A stretch of DNA of 64,000 bases from JABDMH01 sp964428345 (GCA_964428345.1 CAYRYD010000015.1:1-64000); one strand, 5' to 3'. Positions 24,975 through 35,292 are shown, counted from the first letter of the stretch. A program made the numbers and translations. The notes: generated by a model from the sequence alone, not told the origin.

Positions 24975-25592
24975 ATGCACATCGCTGTCATTGGTTCGGG
25001 TAATGTGGGTGGCGCTCTTGCCACTAAATGGTCGACGGCCGGTCACACCATTTATCTTGGTAGCAGAGATCAGCTAAACTTTAAAGGAAAGGCGTTACTC
25101 CGGAATGCCCGCACGAGCGTACATCCTATCCGCGAGGCCTGTCAACGGGCTGAAGTGATTCTTGTCGCATCACCGGCAACAGCGACAATCGAAGTGGCCT
25201 GCGAACTCGGCGATACTGCCAATAAAGTAATTATCGATGCAATGAACATGATTCAGGGACGCGGACCTCAGGGCTTTACCAATACCACTGACGCCATTCT
25301 GGCACATACTGCAACGCGGGATGTAGTCAAATGTTTTAATACTACCGGACACAACAACATCATTAATCCTGTCTACGGGCAGGAAACCATCGATCTTTTC
25401 ATGTGCGGAGACAGTGAAAAAGGTAAAAATATCGCGCGGGACCTGGCCCTGGATGCCGGCTTTGGAGAATGTTATGATATTGGTGGTAATGACAAATTTC
25501 AATTAATGGAACAATTTGCCTGGTTCTGGATCAATCTGGCGATGAACCGGGGGCTGGGCCGGGAAATTGCCTTTAAATTGCTCCGAAGATAA
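24975..25592 (+). CDS. F420-reductase-like NAD(P)-binding oxidoreductase
   Basis: About 205 residues with an N-terminal Rossmann motif (MHIAVIGSGNVGGALATKW, a GxGxxG-type loop). The start at 24975 places the Rossmann strand at the very N-terminus; an earlier ATG would add 11 residues of no known character. Further family features are VILVASPATAT (about 60-70), DAMNMIQGRGPQG and KCFNTTGHNNIINPVYG. The protein belongs to the group of NADPH-dependent F420 reductase-like dehydrogenases (COG2085), most of which do not use F420. Substrate unknown. It ends 16 bases before a convergent kinase-like gene. Confidence 0.8.
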   Translation: MHIAVIGSGNVGGALATKWSTAGHTIYLGSRDQLNFKGKALLRNARTSVHPIREACQRAEVILVASPATATIEVACELGDTANKVIIDAMNMIQGRGPQGFTNTTDAILAHTATRDVVKCFNTTGHNNIINPVYGQETIDLFMCGDSEKGKNIARDLALDAGFGECYDIGGNDKFQLMEQFAWFWINLAMNRGLGREIAFKLLRR

Positions 25593-25608
25593 AATGCAAT
25601 AGAGAAAT

Positions 25609-26163
25609 TCAGATCCTGGTGGACATCCGGTTACCACCGGCAATTCCCAGGATTGCCTCCAGTTCATAGCATAGATCTTCTTCCTGTTTATCGGTATTAT
25701 CGATGATAAAGTCCGTCTTGATCTGTTTTTCGAATACGCGTGCATTGATCTCAGAAACCTGCGCATCCGAAACATTAATATGGATGGACTGATCCCTGGA
25801 TCTTACTCTCTGCAGACAAATGGAAAGATCGGTCATTATGGCAATCGTCCTGACAGCATAATCGCGCTTCAGATTTTCAAGCATTGCATCAAAATAACCG
25901 GTGAGACCGGTCGACTCAAAAACTACCGGGCATCTTAACTCCAACTCTTTCCTGACTCCGGCTTCGATAGCGGCAAAGACTTCCTTTAAATAGGTCTTAT
26001 TGTCCACTGACCGGTCCCGCTTTATTTGCCGGGCCCAATCTTCCACTCTTAAAAACCGGATTCCAAAGTATTTTTCCATTAGCTGACCTATGTAGGATTT
26101 ACCGGATCCCTTGGGACCGATCAAAAGATAAATCATACACTTTTCCATGGATGACATACTCAT
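25609..26163 (-). CDS. P-loop nucleoside/adenylate-kinase-like NTPase
   Basis: A 184-residue P-loop protein with Walker A GPKGSGKSYIG near residues 16-26. VVFESTGLTGYF may provide the substrate or Walker-B-like strand, and DLSICLQRVRSRDQ resembles the lid region of shikimate, gluconate or adenylate kinases. Translation may start at the first ATG (26163) or at the tenth codon, MIYLLIGPKG, which is typical for the fold. It is 5 bases downstream of the PBP1A gene, so it is probably co-transcribed. The substrate is unknown. Confidence 0.7.
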   Translation of the reverse strand: MSMSSMEKCMIYLLIGPKGSGKSYIGQLMEKYFGIRFLRVEDWARQIKRDRSVDNKTYLKEVFAAIEAGVRKELELRCPVVFESTGLTGYFDAMLENLKRDYAVRTIAIMTDLSICLQRVRSRDQSIHINVSDAQVSEINARVFEKQIKTDFIIDNTDKQEEDLCYELEAILGIAGGNRMSTRI

Positions 26164-26168
26164 ACGAT

Positions 26169-28709
26169 CTAGTTTTTTTGTCGTCCCAATAATTTGTCAA
26201 AAAATTCTTTCCGCCGTTGCTTCCGCTCCCTTTTTTCCAGTATTTTCTGATTCCTTTCACGGATTCGCCGGCTGTATTCGCTGACAGACTCGGTATTCCG
26301 CCGGGGAGCATCGCGGATGATTTCCATCAGCTGACCGGTATCAATGGTCCCTGCGACCTGGACAAATTCCAGCAACTGGTCGTAATTCATGATGCTGTCA
26401 AAAAACCCGGGGAGATCCGGGAGGTAATGCGGGCAGTCCAATTGAGCAAGTATAGTATCCGGGGGTGCCGGAAACGTTCCCCGGGTATATTGAACGGTTT
26501 TGGAGTTCCCCTGTACTTTTCGCATAAACTGACCCCATACCGGCAACGCTGTGTTGGATCCCTGGCCGGTGCGGATGGATCTAAAATGAACCAATGGCAG
26601 GTCCGCTCCGATCCAGACCCCTGCAACTAGCCGGGGGGTAAATCCAATAAACCAGCCATCCGACTGGTTTTGAGTAGTGCCTGTCTTTCCGGCAATGGCA
26701 CCTCTCAGCCCAAAATCGTATCGCAACCGACGGGCAGTACCACTGTCGACGACCGATTGCATCAGATGAGTCATCACTGATGCTTCTTCCCTGGTTAATA
26801 CCTGCGAGGTTTTCTTACCAATAATTTCGGATCCATGAATCAACACCTGACCATCTGCCGTTTCGATCCGGTCAAGGAAATGGAGCGTCGTTCTGAGACC
26901 TTGATTGGCCAAAGTACCATAGACTTCAATCATTTCAAGGAGAGAGGCATCTACTGCCCCCAGGGCGATCGCCGGTTGCGGGGGTATATCCCCCTGTATC
27001 CCCATTTCTTCAGCAAGCCGGACAATAGGCTCAAGACCTGTTGCGAGAGCCACATCGACTGCGACGGTATTGACCGAATGAGTCAGGGCACCCTCCATAC
27101 TGTAGTAGCCACCGTATGACCCGTCACTATTCTGGGGTTCCCATCCATCATATTCGGCATATTGAACCAGGCTGTTTTCAAAATATTCACAGGGTTTGAT
27201 ACCACTTCGCAAGGCCGTGGCGTAGACCAGTGGCTTCATTATTGATCCGATCTGTCTTTTCGATTTAACGTGATCATACTGCATAAACCGGTGGTCGATC
27301 CCCCCAACCCATGCCCGGATCGAACCGCTTTCCGGCTCGGCCACCAACATTCCGGCGTGAAGAAGCCGGAGATAATAACGGATCGAATCCAGAGGTGACA
27401 TAACCACTTCCTTCTCCCCCTTCTCCCAATCGAAAATGGTCATGGTGACCGGTTCTTCGAATTTTAGAAAGATATCTTTTTCCGTAAGTCCCCTGGAGGC
27501 CAGATCCCGGTAGCGGGAACTGCGTTTGATCAACGTATTCTTTATATCCCTGGTAAACCACGGCTCCTTTTCCCGCCATTCGCTGATAAATGTTTTCTGC
27601 AGGGTGGGAAGGTGTCCGCGAACTGCCTCTTCGGCATACCGCTGTAAAGTAGCATCCAGTGTGGTGAAAATTCTCAATCCATCCGTATAGAGATTATAGG
27701 GAGTACCAGCCGGTTTGCTTACCTTCTTCAATTGCTGCTCGACCTCCAGGCGAAGATGCTCTCTGAAATAGGTGGCCAGGCCCAGATTGTGACTCTCCGG
27801 CTGATAATCCAGTTGCAGTGGTTTGGCAAGAAGGTCCCCGGCTCTCAGCGTATCAAGGTAACCGAATCGTACCATCTGGTGGAGCACGGTATTGCGTCGC
27901 TCCAGGGCCCGTTCGGGAAAACGCACCGGATTGTAATAGGATGTGGCTTTCAGCATTCCTACAAGTACCGCCGCTTCCTCAAGCCTGAGTTGATCCAGGT
28001 TTCGGTTAAAAAATCGCTGGGAGGCGATCTTGACGCCATAGGCATTACCATCAAACGGAACCGTGTTCAGGTACAGCCGAAGTATGTAATCTTTAGGATA
28101 GATTTTCTCCAGTCTCCGGGCAATCAACATCTCCCGGAGTTTATTAATCAGGACGCCACAAAAACGGTAATCCCGCCGGGGATAGAGATTCTTAGCCAGC
28201 TGCTGGCTGATCGTACTCCCTCCCCCGGAGCTTTCATCAGACAGCAGGATGGATTTAATCAGAACCCTTGCCAGTGATCGCAGGTCAATACCCTGATGCT
28301 GAAAAAATCGGGCATCTTCCGTTGCTATCAATGCCTGAATCAGGTATTCCGGTAACTCGGACGAATCAGCGTTTACCCGGTTTTCGATATAATATTTGCC
28401 CAGCAAAACTCTTTGCCGGTCGTAGATTTCAGAAGCCTGATTGTTCTGAATGTTGCCCAATTCTCCGTAGGTGGGTAAGGGGCCAAAAGTACCCATCCGG
28501 ACCAGCAGGATCATCACGGTCAGAAAAAACCCAACGGCAAAAAGACCGGATCCTGCTGTCAACAATACAATTTTCCAACGCGGTTGACGCAAGATCCAGG
28601 TCCGGCTGGCCTGCCAAATCGGCCATCCGGCTATCCGGGTGGAAAGTTTTTGGAAAAAATCGGACAGAAACTGGTATTTAAACGGGCTTTGATCTCCGGT
28701 CAACTTCAT
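26169..28709 (-). CDS. Penicillin-binding protein 1A, bifunctional
   Basis: An 846-residue class A PBP anchored by one helix (about 48-72). The glycosyltransferase-51 domain carries the catalytic Glu in ALIATEDARFFQHQGID (near 130) and SGGGSTISQQLAKNLYP. The transpeptidase domain has SxxK in SIMKPLVYATAL (near 490), SVN in THSVNTVAVDV and KTG in GKTGTTQNQSDGWFIG (near 674). It polymerises and crosslinks peptidoglycan at the outer face of the inner membrane. The C-terminal 70 residues are basic and low-complexity. All catalytic motifs are intact. A kinase-like gene follows immediately. Confidence 0.94.
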   Translation of the reverse strand: MKLTGDQSPFKYQFLSDFFQKLSTRIAGWPIWQASRTWILRQPRWKIVLLTAGSGLFAVGFFLTVMILLVRMGTFGPLPTYGELGNIQNNQASEIYDRQRVLLGKYYIENRVNADSSELPEYLIQALIATEDARFFQHQGIDLRSLARVLIKSILLSDESSGGGSTISQQLAKNLYPRRDYRFCGVLINKLREMLIARRLEKIYPKDYILRLYLNTVPFDGNAYGVKIASQRFFNRNLDQLRLEEAAVLVGMLKATSYYNPVRFPERALERRNTVLHQMVRFGYLDTLRAGDLLAKPLQLDYQPESHNLGLATYFREHLRLEVEQQLKKVSKPAGTPYNLYTDGLRIFTTLDATLQRYAEEAVRGHLPTLQKTFISEWREKEPWFTRDIKNTLIKRSSRYRDLASRGLTEKDIFLKFEEPVTMTIFDWEKGEKEVVMSPLDSIRYYLRLLHAGMLVAEPESGSIRAWVGGIDHRFMQYDHVKSKRQIGSIMKPLVYATALRSGIKPCEYFENSLVQYAEYDGWEPQNSDGSYGGYYSMEGALTHSVNTVAVDVALATGLEPIVRLAEEMGIQGDIPPQPAIALGAVDASLLEMIEVYGTLANQGLRTTLHFLDRIETADGQVLIHGSEIIGKKTSQVLTREEASVMTHLMQSVVDSGTARRLRYDFGLRGAIAGKTGTTQNQSDGWFIGFTPRLVAGVWIGADLPLVHFRSIRTGQGSNTALPVWGQFMRKVQGNSKTVQYTRGTFPAPPDTILAQLDCPHYLPDLPGFFDSIMNYDQLLEFVQVAGTIDTGQLMEIIRDAPRRNTESVSEYSRRIRERNQKILEKRERKQRRKEFFDKLLGRQKN

Positions 28710-29000
28710 AGAGTACTAGCGTAACTCCTCTTTAACGACCTGGAAATGCAAATTATTTGGACCTCCGGTTCAAAGAACCAGGACTGGACACCGGCATCCT
28801 TCAAAAGGAAATGTGAACGTCAAGGGATCGGAATCAAGGTTGTCCGGCGTCAACACGATAACACATCCGGTACCTTTAGAGGAACTAGGTCATCATGGAA
28901 CATTGTCTGGCAAAACCAGATGAACACAGGCGCCTAAGGAGAAATAGCCGATCACTTCCGAGATTCCCATAAATCGGTCGATGAGCCATGGCACATACCA

Positions 29001-30242
29001 TCACACAGCCCTCGGTTCATAGAGCACCGTAGTCACCATGTTTTCAAGGAGGTATGTTCTGGCGACCCGGATCAGATCCCCGGCTGTGATGGCCAGGTAC
29101 TTGTCCGATTCGGTATTGATCAGGTCTACATCGCCGATCAGCTCATAGTAAGCCAGATTCATCGCTTTGCTCAGGGTGCTGGTCTCCGAAAAAACCACCG
29201 ACGATTCCAGCGCATTCTTCAGCTTTTCCATAATGTTTTTCCGGATTGGCACCCGCTTCAATTCTTCAAGGATCTCCATGATCTTCGAATAGGCCTGCTC
29301 GAAGGTAACTCCTTCCGAAAGCTTGCCTTCGATCACAAACAATCCGGTTTCGTGGGTACCGGTGATGTAGGCATCGGCAGCTGCCAAAACCTGACTTTCC
29401 TTGATCAGCTTCTTGTAAAAGAGTGAGCTCTTACCCAGGGCCAACAGGTCCGACAATAAATCCAAGACATAGTAATCATCATCTGTACGGCCGCACATCG
29501 GAAATACGAGATAAAAGGCCGGCACGGGAACATCCGACTGAATGAATAACTTTCTCGGATGATAATCCTTCAGATCAAAGGAAAATGGAGCAATTTGCAC
29601 TTCCCCCCCCGGTATTTTTGAAAAGTACCTTTCTACTAATGTCCGGATCTGGTCTGTTTCAAAGTTACCCGCCACCGACAGAATACAATTATGCACATTA
29701 TAATATTGCCGGAAAAACTGCCGGACATCTTCCAGCTCAATCTGGGCAATTTCCGCTTCATTCAATCCGATCGTTGGCCAGCGGTAAGGATGTTGTTCAT
29801 AAATAGCAGGCAGGAGATGGTGCCAGATATCTCCATAGGGTACGTTGTAACAGGATTCATGAAGTTCTTCAATGACCACCTTCTGCTGCGTTCTAAATGC
29901 CTTGCGGTTCACTTTTAAATTGGCCAGCCGGTCGGCCTCCAGCCAAAGCAGGGTATCCAGGTTTTGAAAGGGTCCGTAACTGTAATAGTCGGCATAATCG
30001 CTATTGGTAAAGGCATTATTTTCGGCTCCGGCCATCTGAATGGGTTCATCAAAATCAGGCACTTCTTTGGTACCGGCAAACATCAAGTGTTCGAACAAGT
30101 GAGCCAATCCCGATTTTTGGGGTGGGTCAAATTTCGATCCGGCCTGGAACAGAAGATTTACAGCAACCAACGGGGTTAATTTATCCTGATGCAGGATTAC
30201 CTTGAGACCGTTGTCCAGTTGAAAGCGTTCGTAAGTGACCAT
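29001..30242 (-). CDS. M16 family zinc peptidase (insulinase/PqqL type)
   Basis: A 413-residue peptidase with the inverted zinc motif HLFEH at residues 48-52 and the third ligand region VVIEELHESCYNVPYGD near 124-140. The C-terminal half is the inactive domain expected in M16 proteins. There is no signal peptide, so it is probably cytoplasmic or a processing-peptidase type. It diverges from the methylmalonyl-CoA mutase gene across a 71-base spacer with a TACCTTTG box. Its physiological substrate is unknown. Confidence 0.9.
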   Translation of the reverse strand: MVTYERFQLDNGLKVILHQDKLTPLVAVNLLFQAGSKFDPPQKSGLAHLFEHLMFAGTKEVPDFDEPIQMAGAENNAFTNSDYADYYSYGPFQNLDTLLWLEADRLANLKVNRKAFRTQQKVVIEELHESCYNVPYGDIWHHLLPAIYEQHPYRWPTIGLNEAEIAQIELEDVRQFFRQYYNVHNCILSVAGNFETDQIRTLVERYFSKIPGGEVQIAPFSFDLKDYHPRKLFIQSDVPVPAFYLVFPMCGRTDDDYYVLDLLSDLLALGKSSLFYKKLIKESQVLAAADAYITGTHETGLFVIEGKLSEGVTFEQAYSKIMEILEELKRVPIRKNIMEKLKNALESSVVFSETSTLSKAMNLAYYELIGDVDLINTESDKYLAITAGDLIRVARTYLLENMVTTVLYEPRAV

Positions 30243-30263
30243 GCTTTAAAGGCAATAATCCGG

Positions 30264-30271
30264 CAAAGGTA
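30264..30271 (-). promoter_or_regulatory. Putative -7 box of the M16 peptidase gene
   Basis: Reads TACCTTTG on the minus strand, matching TAnnTTTG, 22 bases before the ATG. A similar GTACTTTG lies 15 bases upstream, giving a repeated box in the divergent spacer. Confidence 0.35.
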
Positions 30272-30313
30272 CCTATTGACGATCAAAGTACCCTCGCAAA
30301 TTGCGAGCGCCTG

Positions 30314-32467
30314 ATGGCACACCAAGAAATGAACAATCCGGAGCAGCGTTCTTTTGTACCTTTAACCGTCATGGAGATCCCAGATTTGTCGGGTATACCC
30401 TTCGATCCGCATTTGCGGACAAAAACCGGGGTGGTTAACAACACTTCCCGCAAGTACCCGGATCTGGCGGATCCTGAACAACTGATCACCGGACGGTATC
30501 CTCCGGGGCTACCACCTTTTATCCGGGGACCATACGCTACCATGTACACGGTGCGCCCCTGGACAATCCGGCAATATGCCGGTTTTTCAACGGCCGAAGA
30601 AAGCAATGCTTTTTACCGGCGCAACCTGCAGGCAGGACAAAAGGGATTGTCGGTGGCCTTTGATCTGGCCACCCACCGCGGCTATGATTCCGACCACCCC
30701 CGGGTGGCTGGCGATGTCGGTAAGGCCGGAGTGGCCATCGATACGGTTGAAGATATGCATCTGCTTTTTAAGGACATACCTCTCGATCAGATGTCGGTGT
30801 CCATGACCATGAACGGTGCGGTGTTACCAATACTCGCCTTTTTTATTGTCGTTGCCGAGGAAACCGGAGTCGATACCAGGGACCTCCGGGGTACCATCCA
30901 GAATGATATCCTTAAGGAATTTATCGTAAGGAATACCTTTATTTATCCACCTAAGCCATCGATGCGCATTGTAGCCGACATATTCCGGTACCTGGCTGAC
31001 CATTTACCCCGGTTTAATTCCATCAGTGTCAGTGGATATCATATGCACGAAGCCGGAGCCACCGCAGATCTCGAAATCGCCTATACCCTCGCCGATGGTC
31101 TCGAGTATGTGCGGACCGGAGTGGAGGCCGGATTATCTATCGATGATTTTGCGCCCCGGATCAGTTTTTTCTGGGGAATTGGGATGAATCACTTCACCGA
31201 AGTAGCCAAAATGCGGGCTGCCCGGGCCATCTGGGCAGCACTGATCAAACCCTTTAATCCCACCAATGAACGCTCGATGGCGTTGCGTACCCATTGTCAG
31301 ACCAGCGGCTGGAGTCTGGTTGCCCAGGATCCCTATAACAATATCGCCCGGACCACTTTGGAAGCCATTTCCGCCATTGCCGGAGGCACCCAGTCGCTGC
31401 ACACCAACGCCCTGGATGAAGCACTGGCCCTGCCTTCCGACTTTTCCGCCCGGATTGCCCGGGATACTCAGCTATTTCTCCAGAAACAAACCGATTTTTG
31501 CCGGACTATTGATCCATACGGAGGGTCATATTATGTGGAAAAGCTTACTGCCCAACTGTACGAAAAGTCCTGGTCCTGGATCCGGGAGATCGAGGAAGCC
31601 GGAGGGATGATTGCCGCCATTGAAAATGGCCTGCCCAAAAGACGGATTGAGGAAGCTGCAGCGATGCGACAAGCCCGCATCGATTCGGGAAAGGAAGCCA
31701 TCATCGGTAAAAATCGTTTTCCTCACCCGGAGGCCAAAATCCCTGAGCTGCTTCAGGTGGATAACGAAGCGGTGAGAGACCGGCAGTTACAACGGCTGGC
31801 GACCGTGAAAGCCGGAAGGGATCCATTGAGGGTACGGCATGCCCTGCAGCAGGTTCGTGAAGCAGCTGCAGACTCCGCCCATAATTTGTTGGAGGCCTGT
31901 ATCGCCGCCGCCAGAGCCCGGGCAACCCTGGGAGAGATTTCATCGGCAATTGAAGAAGTCTATGGAAGGTATCAGGCCGGAAATTCCCTAATTTCAGGAG
32001 TTTATGCAGGCGAGATGAAACACGCACCAGATTTCCGGCGGGCACTGGAGGCCACTGATGCCTTTGCCCGAAAATACGGCCGCAGGCCCCGCATTATGGT
32101 GGCCAAACTCGGTCAGGATGGTCATGACCGGGGTGCCCGCATTATTGCCAGTAGCTTTGCCGACATGGGTTTTGATGTCGATATTGGTCCATTATTTCAA
32201 ACCCCGGAAGAAGCGGCCATGCAGGCAGCCGAAAATGACGTACATTTTCTGGGGATTTCTTCGATGACCGGTGCACACAGTACCCTGGTTCCCGAGACCT
32301 TGAAGGCCCTGGAAGCACTGGGGCGATCCGATATTAAAGTCGTGCTGGGAGGAATCATTCCGGAAAGCCAGCAACCGGATTTAATGGAAAAAGGAGTGTT
32401 TGCCATTTTTGGGCCTGGTACCAACATACCGTTGGCAGCCATCGAATTACTGGAAAAGTATGGCTAA
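30314..32467 (+). CDS. Methylmalonyl-CoA mutase, large subunit
   Basis: A 717-residue B12-dependent mutase converting methylmalonyl-CoA and succinyl-CoA. The N-terminal TIM barrel includes RPWTIRQYAGFSTAEESNAF and SVSMTMNGAVLPILAF (active-site and substrate region) and AFFIVVAEETG-type helices. The C-terminal cobalamin domain has KLGQDGHDRGARIIASSFAD, with the DxHxxG His that ligates cobalt near residue 603. Length fits the catalytic subunit. The small subunit is not in this window, so this is either a partner encoded elsewhere or a homodimer-type enzyme. Functions in propionate or branched-chain catabolism are known for the family. Confidence 0.95.
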   Translation: MAHQEMNNPEQRSFVPLTVMEIPDLSGIPFDPHLRTKTGVVNNTSRKYPDLADPEQLITGRYPPGLPPFIRGPYATMYTVRPWTIRQYAGFSTAEESNAFYRRNLQAGQKGLSVAFDLATHRGYDSDHPRVAGDVGKAGVAIDTVEDMHLLFKDIPLDQMSVSMTMNGAVLPILAFFIVVAEETGVDTRDLRGTIQNDILKEFIVRNTFIYPPKPSMRIVADIFRYLADHLPRFNSISVSGYHMHEAGATADLEIAYTLADGLEYVRTGVEAGLSIDDFAPRISFFWGIGMNHFTEVAKMRAARAIWAALIKPFNPTNERSMALRTHCQTSGWSLVAQDPYNNIARTTLEAISAIAGGTQSLHTNALDEALALPSDFSARIARDTQLFLQKQTDFCRTIDPYGGSYYVEKLTAQLYEKSWSWIREIEEAGGMIAAIENGLPKRRIEEAAAMRQARIDSGKEAIIGKNRFPHPEAKIPELLQVDNEAVRDRQLQRLATVKAGRDPLRVRHALQQVREAAADSAHNLLEACIAAARARATLGEISSAIEEVYGRYQAGNSLISGVYAGEMKHAPDFRRALEATDAFARKYGRRPRIMVAKLGQDGHDRGARIIASSFADMGFDVDIGPLFQTPEEAAMQAAENDVHFLGISSMTGAHSTLVPETLKALEALGRSDIKVVLGGIIPESQQPDLMEKGVFAIFGPGTNIPLAAIELLEKYG

Positions 32468-32504
32468 TTCCTGTTGACCTATGTTCTGATTTTTCCGGCA
32501 ATAA

Positions 32505-33620
32505 TTAATCGGTAATAAATTTTCCCCGGATGATATTGAAGGAATCGTTTTCCTTCCGGCCGGTAAAAATCAGTGAAAACGTTAGCCCATCTGTGCTGAT
32601 CCATTTATTGGAAAAATTCCAAAAAAATGTATTGAGCGGAAAATGCCCTTCTCCCCATCTGTTCTGATAAGCTACCGTGGTCCAGGGTCCCCACGGTTCC
32701 GGTGCATCAAAGATGCCGATATTGCCCCTGTGGGTTTCGGTATGCTCCGTGGTCAGTAAATAACTTTTTAACCCGGCATTATAGCTCACATTAATGCACC
32801 AGCCTACCCCTTCGGGGTTTTCAAATACCGGTTTCCGCTGGTTGATATCTGCGGTCCAGGAAGGTTTGTTATCCACCATTCCCGAAAAGAAAGTATATGA
32901 TTCCCGTTGCAACATCTGATCTTTTGGAACCCGCGCCAGATCGATAAGACCCGGTTTCTGACAATTCAGCCAGTCGACCTTGTCTTCATAATTGTCAGGG
33001 CCCTCATAAGACTGGAAACGGATCAGATAATGATAGACATAATCATCCCTGGCCCCTTCATAATTCCGGCCAAAATTACACACGGTCGGCATCATCACGC
33101 CATCAGTCTTTGTCAATGACCAGTCGGTAAATTCCCAGGTACCTCCGTGATCTTTCGAATAAGCCAGTTTTACTTCTTTGAAGGGATCGACCCTGGTTTC
33201 CAGCATGCCCACCCACATATACAGAATTTCGTCGATGCAGACAATACCATAGCTTTTACCGGTGATCTGATGATCCTGCCTGGACTGATAACCACCCCAG
33301 ACATTCTCCGGCCGGAAATCGTGCCAGTTGCCTTCCAGCCGGGCTACTCCAATACTTGACCGGCCGATGGAATTGGTACCTCCGAATCCACCACCATCAC
33401 CCCACACGACATACTGATGATCATCATCGGCCCAGGTGACCGGCCAATTGTCACTCCCGGTGGCCAACCGGAGATGCGTCGACCAGTGAAACTCAATTCC
33501 TTTAATGACCCGGCTGGGAGGATAGGGTGACTTCTGACCGGAAGATGTACCCTGAAAACATAAAATGATCACAAATCCCGCGATGACTGGTTTAAAAGAT
33601 CCGGTGATCATTAGCTGCAC
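32505..33620 (-). CDS. Secreted beta-propeller protein (DUF4185-like)
   Basis: A 371-residue exported protein with an N-terminal hydrophobic leader (about 8-28). The body shows repeated beta-rich segments such as NWPVTWADDDHQYVVWGDGG, LAYSKDHGGTWEFTDWSL with an Asp-box-like SKDHGGTW, and a C-terminal LTFSLIFTGRKENDSFN. This layout fits five-bladed propellers of the DUF4185/sialidase-like group, which often act on or bind sugars. No catalytic triad can be assigned with certainty. It is a single-gene minus-strand unit between the mutase and the aminotransferase. Confidence 0.65.
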   Translation of the reverse strand: MQLMITGSFKPVIAGFVIILCFQGTSSGQKSPYPPSRVIKGIEFHWSTHLRLATGSDNWPVTWADDDHQYVVWGDGGGFGGTNSIGRSSIGVARLEGNWHDFRPENVWGGYQSRQDHQITGKSYGIVCIDEILYMWVGMLETRVDPFKEVKLAYSKDHGGTWEFTDWSLTKTDGVMMPTVCNFGRNYEGARDDYVYHYLIRFQSYEGPDNYEDKVDWLNCQKPGLIDLARVPKDQMLQRESYTFFSGMVDNKPSWTADINQRKPVFENPEGVGWCINVSYNAGLKSYLLTTEHTETHRGNIGIFDAPEPWGPWTTVAYQNRWGEGHFPLNTFFWNFSNKWISTDGLTFSLIFTGRKENDSFNIIRGKFITD

Positions 33621-33761
33621 TCTTTATAAATCCAAATTGAAAACTACAAAAAATAAAAAGGGTAAGTCATCCGGATAAGGTGAAAAATAAACTGCCTTGC
33701 AAAACGGAGAGCCCGGTCTCGCCTAACGGACAGATGAAGAGCCACCACTGTTTTAGAAGTG

Positions 33762-35075
33762 TCAAATCTCAGCCAGGGCTTTTATACACTGATCGACTTC
33801 ATCTTCATGATTGATGATGCAGGGTGTAAGCCGGGCATAGCTGATTTTGTAGGGCGAGTCACTGGCGATGATTCCCTTATCATACAGTTTTGCTACCAGA
33901 TCCTGAGCGCCCATTCCTTTCAGTTCAAAGCAATTTATCCCCGCCGACAGCCGCGAGTCGACCGGAGTATGCAATCTAAGATTGGGAATGGTGAGCAGTT
34001 GTTCTTTCAGCCGGGTATTGAGTTCCGTCGTTCGCTGATGCACCCGGTCCCGGCCGATAGCCATCTGAAATTCGAACGCTTCCCTCAACGCCCAGCGATA
34101 TTCATAAGTATAGAAACCCCCCGGTGTGTAAAGATCATATGGGGTCATCTCCCCTGCCGGCAAGTCCAGCCATGCAGCGATGGGGTTGAAACGGAAAGGT
34201 GGTATCGTGGGAGCTATTTGTGACCAGGCATCCTTTCTACCCCAGAGAATACCGGTGCCCCGAGGTCCAAAAATCCATTTATGAGTACCGGCTGAAAAAA
34301 AATCACAACCCAGCGAAGAAATGTCATCATCCTGATTGCCAAATCCATGCACCCCATCCACACATAGGTAAATGCGATCCGGGTCACTGCGGCGTTGATT
34401 GATTTCAGCAATCCGGTCGGCAATCGCCCGAACAGGTAGTTTGACGCCGGTGCAGGAATGTACCCAGGTGATTGCGACAATTCTCGTTCTGGCCGTGATA
34501 GCCCTGCTGATTTTATCCACGACTTCATCAACGGATACTATGGCCGGATCGGCATACTCCTCAATCACCTTACGGGTGGCTCCCTTCTTCTTACTGGCGT
34601 ATTCCAATGATTTGTCGGTAACATAGTGATCGTGGGTGGTCGAAATGATTTCATCACCCGGTTTCAGCATCAAGCCATTATACAGCAAAGCCAGGCCCTG
34701 GGTGGTGTTGTCAGTCAGCACGATTTCATCCGGATCGACCCTCATATACCGGGCTGCCGCCTCGGCTACCGCCCGCTCTTTTTCGATCCAGTTTTCATGA
34801 AAGAATACCGCCGGATCCTGATCAAAGGCCAGACGATACCGGTCGATGGCTTCCCTGACAGGAGCAGGGTGGGAGGCAAAGAGCATTTGTGCCATTTGAA
34901 TACGTTCATGTTTCAACAGAAATTGCTCTCTGACACTCAGCCAGGACTCGGGTTTGAATGAACGGGAGGTTACATTATTTGTGGAAACCGTGACTCCCGG
35001 TGTTATCAATGTACCCACAGCTATTCCGGAATTCTGCAGGAATCTTCTTCTGTCCATACTGTCTTTTAGTGCCAT
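33762..35075 (-). CDS. Tat-exported class V aminotransferase-fold PLP enzyme
   Basis: A 437-residue fold-type-I PLP enzyme of the class V family, similar to isopenicillin-N epimerase-like proteins. It starts MALKDSMDRRRFLQNSGIAV, a twin-arginine-like signal (DRRRFLQ); a Met at codon 7 is an alternative start. The PLP-binding Lys is in FFSAGTHKWIFGPRGTGI near residue 262. DNTTQGLALLYNGL near 138 forms the phosphate-binding loop, and CVDGVHGFGNQD holds the pyridine-ring Asp. Reactions range from racemisation to desulfuration. It stands as a single gene; the product is probably periplasmic, which is unusual for this fold. Confidence 0.82.
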   Translation of the reverse strand: MALKDSMDRRRFLQNSGIAVGTLITPGVTVSTNNVTSRSFKPESWLSVREQFLLKHERIQMAQMLFASHPAPVREAIDRYRLAFDQDPAVFFHENWIEKERAVAEAAARYMRVDPDEIVLTDNTTQGLALLYNGLMLKPGDEIISTTHDHYVTDKSLEYASKKKGATRKVIEEYADPAIVSVDEVVDKISRAITARTRIVAITWVHSCTGVKLPVRAIADRIAEINQRRSDPDRIYLCVDGVHGFGNQDDDISSLGCDFFSAGTHKWIFGPRGTGILWGRKDAWSQIAPTIPPFRFNPIAAWLDLPAGEMTPYDLYTPGGFYTYEYRWALREAFEFQMAIGRDRVHQRTTELNTRLKEQLLTIPNLRLHTPVDSRLSAGINCFELKGMGAQDLVAKLYDKGIIASDSPYKISYARLTPCIINHEDEVDQCIKALAEI

Positions 35076-35292
35076 TACAGGATTTCATTTTTTTAAATTA
35101 CTACCGGAAACCCATTAATTCGAGCAAACTGAATTCCTGTCAATAAAATCATCCTATCTCTCCCAATCATTCCGGACTCTGTCACCATTCAGGTGAAATC
35201 CATTCCGCCAGATACAACAGGACTTATCGAAATTTAATGATTACCGCAGACAAAAGAAAGAGGATAAATGATTAGGTTTCCTTTATCGGTTT

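Noticed and set aside
28746..28937. A 63-residue plus-strand frame after the PBP1A start
   Set aside because: No family or signal, and its composition looks random; the 291-base spacer otherwise shows nothing.
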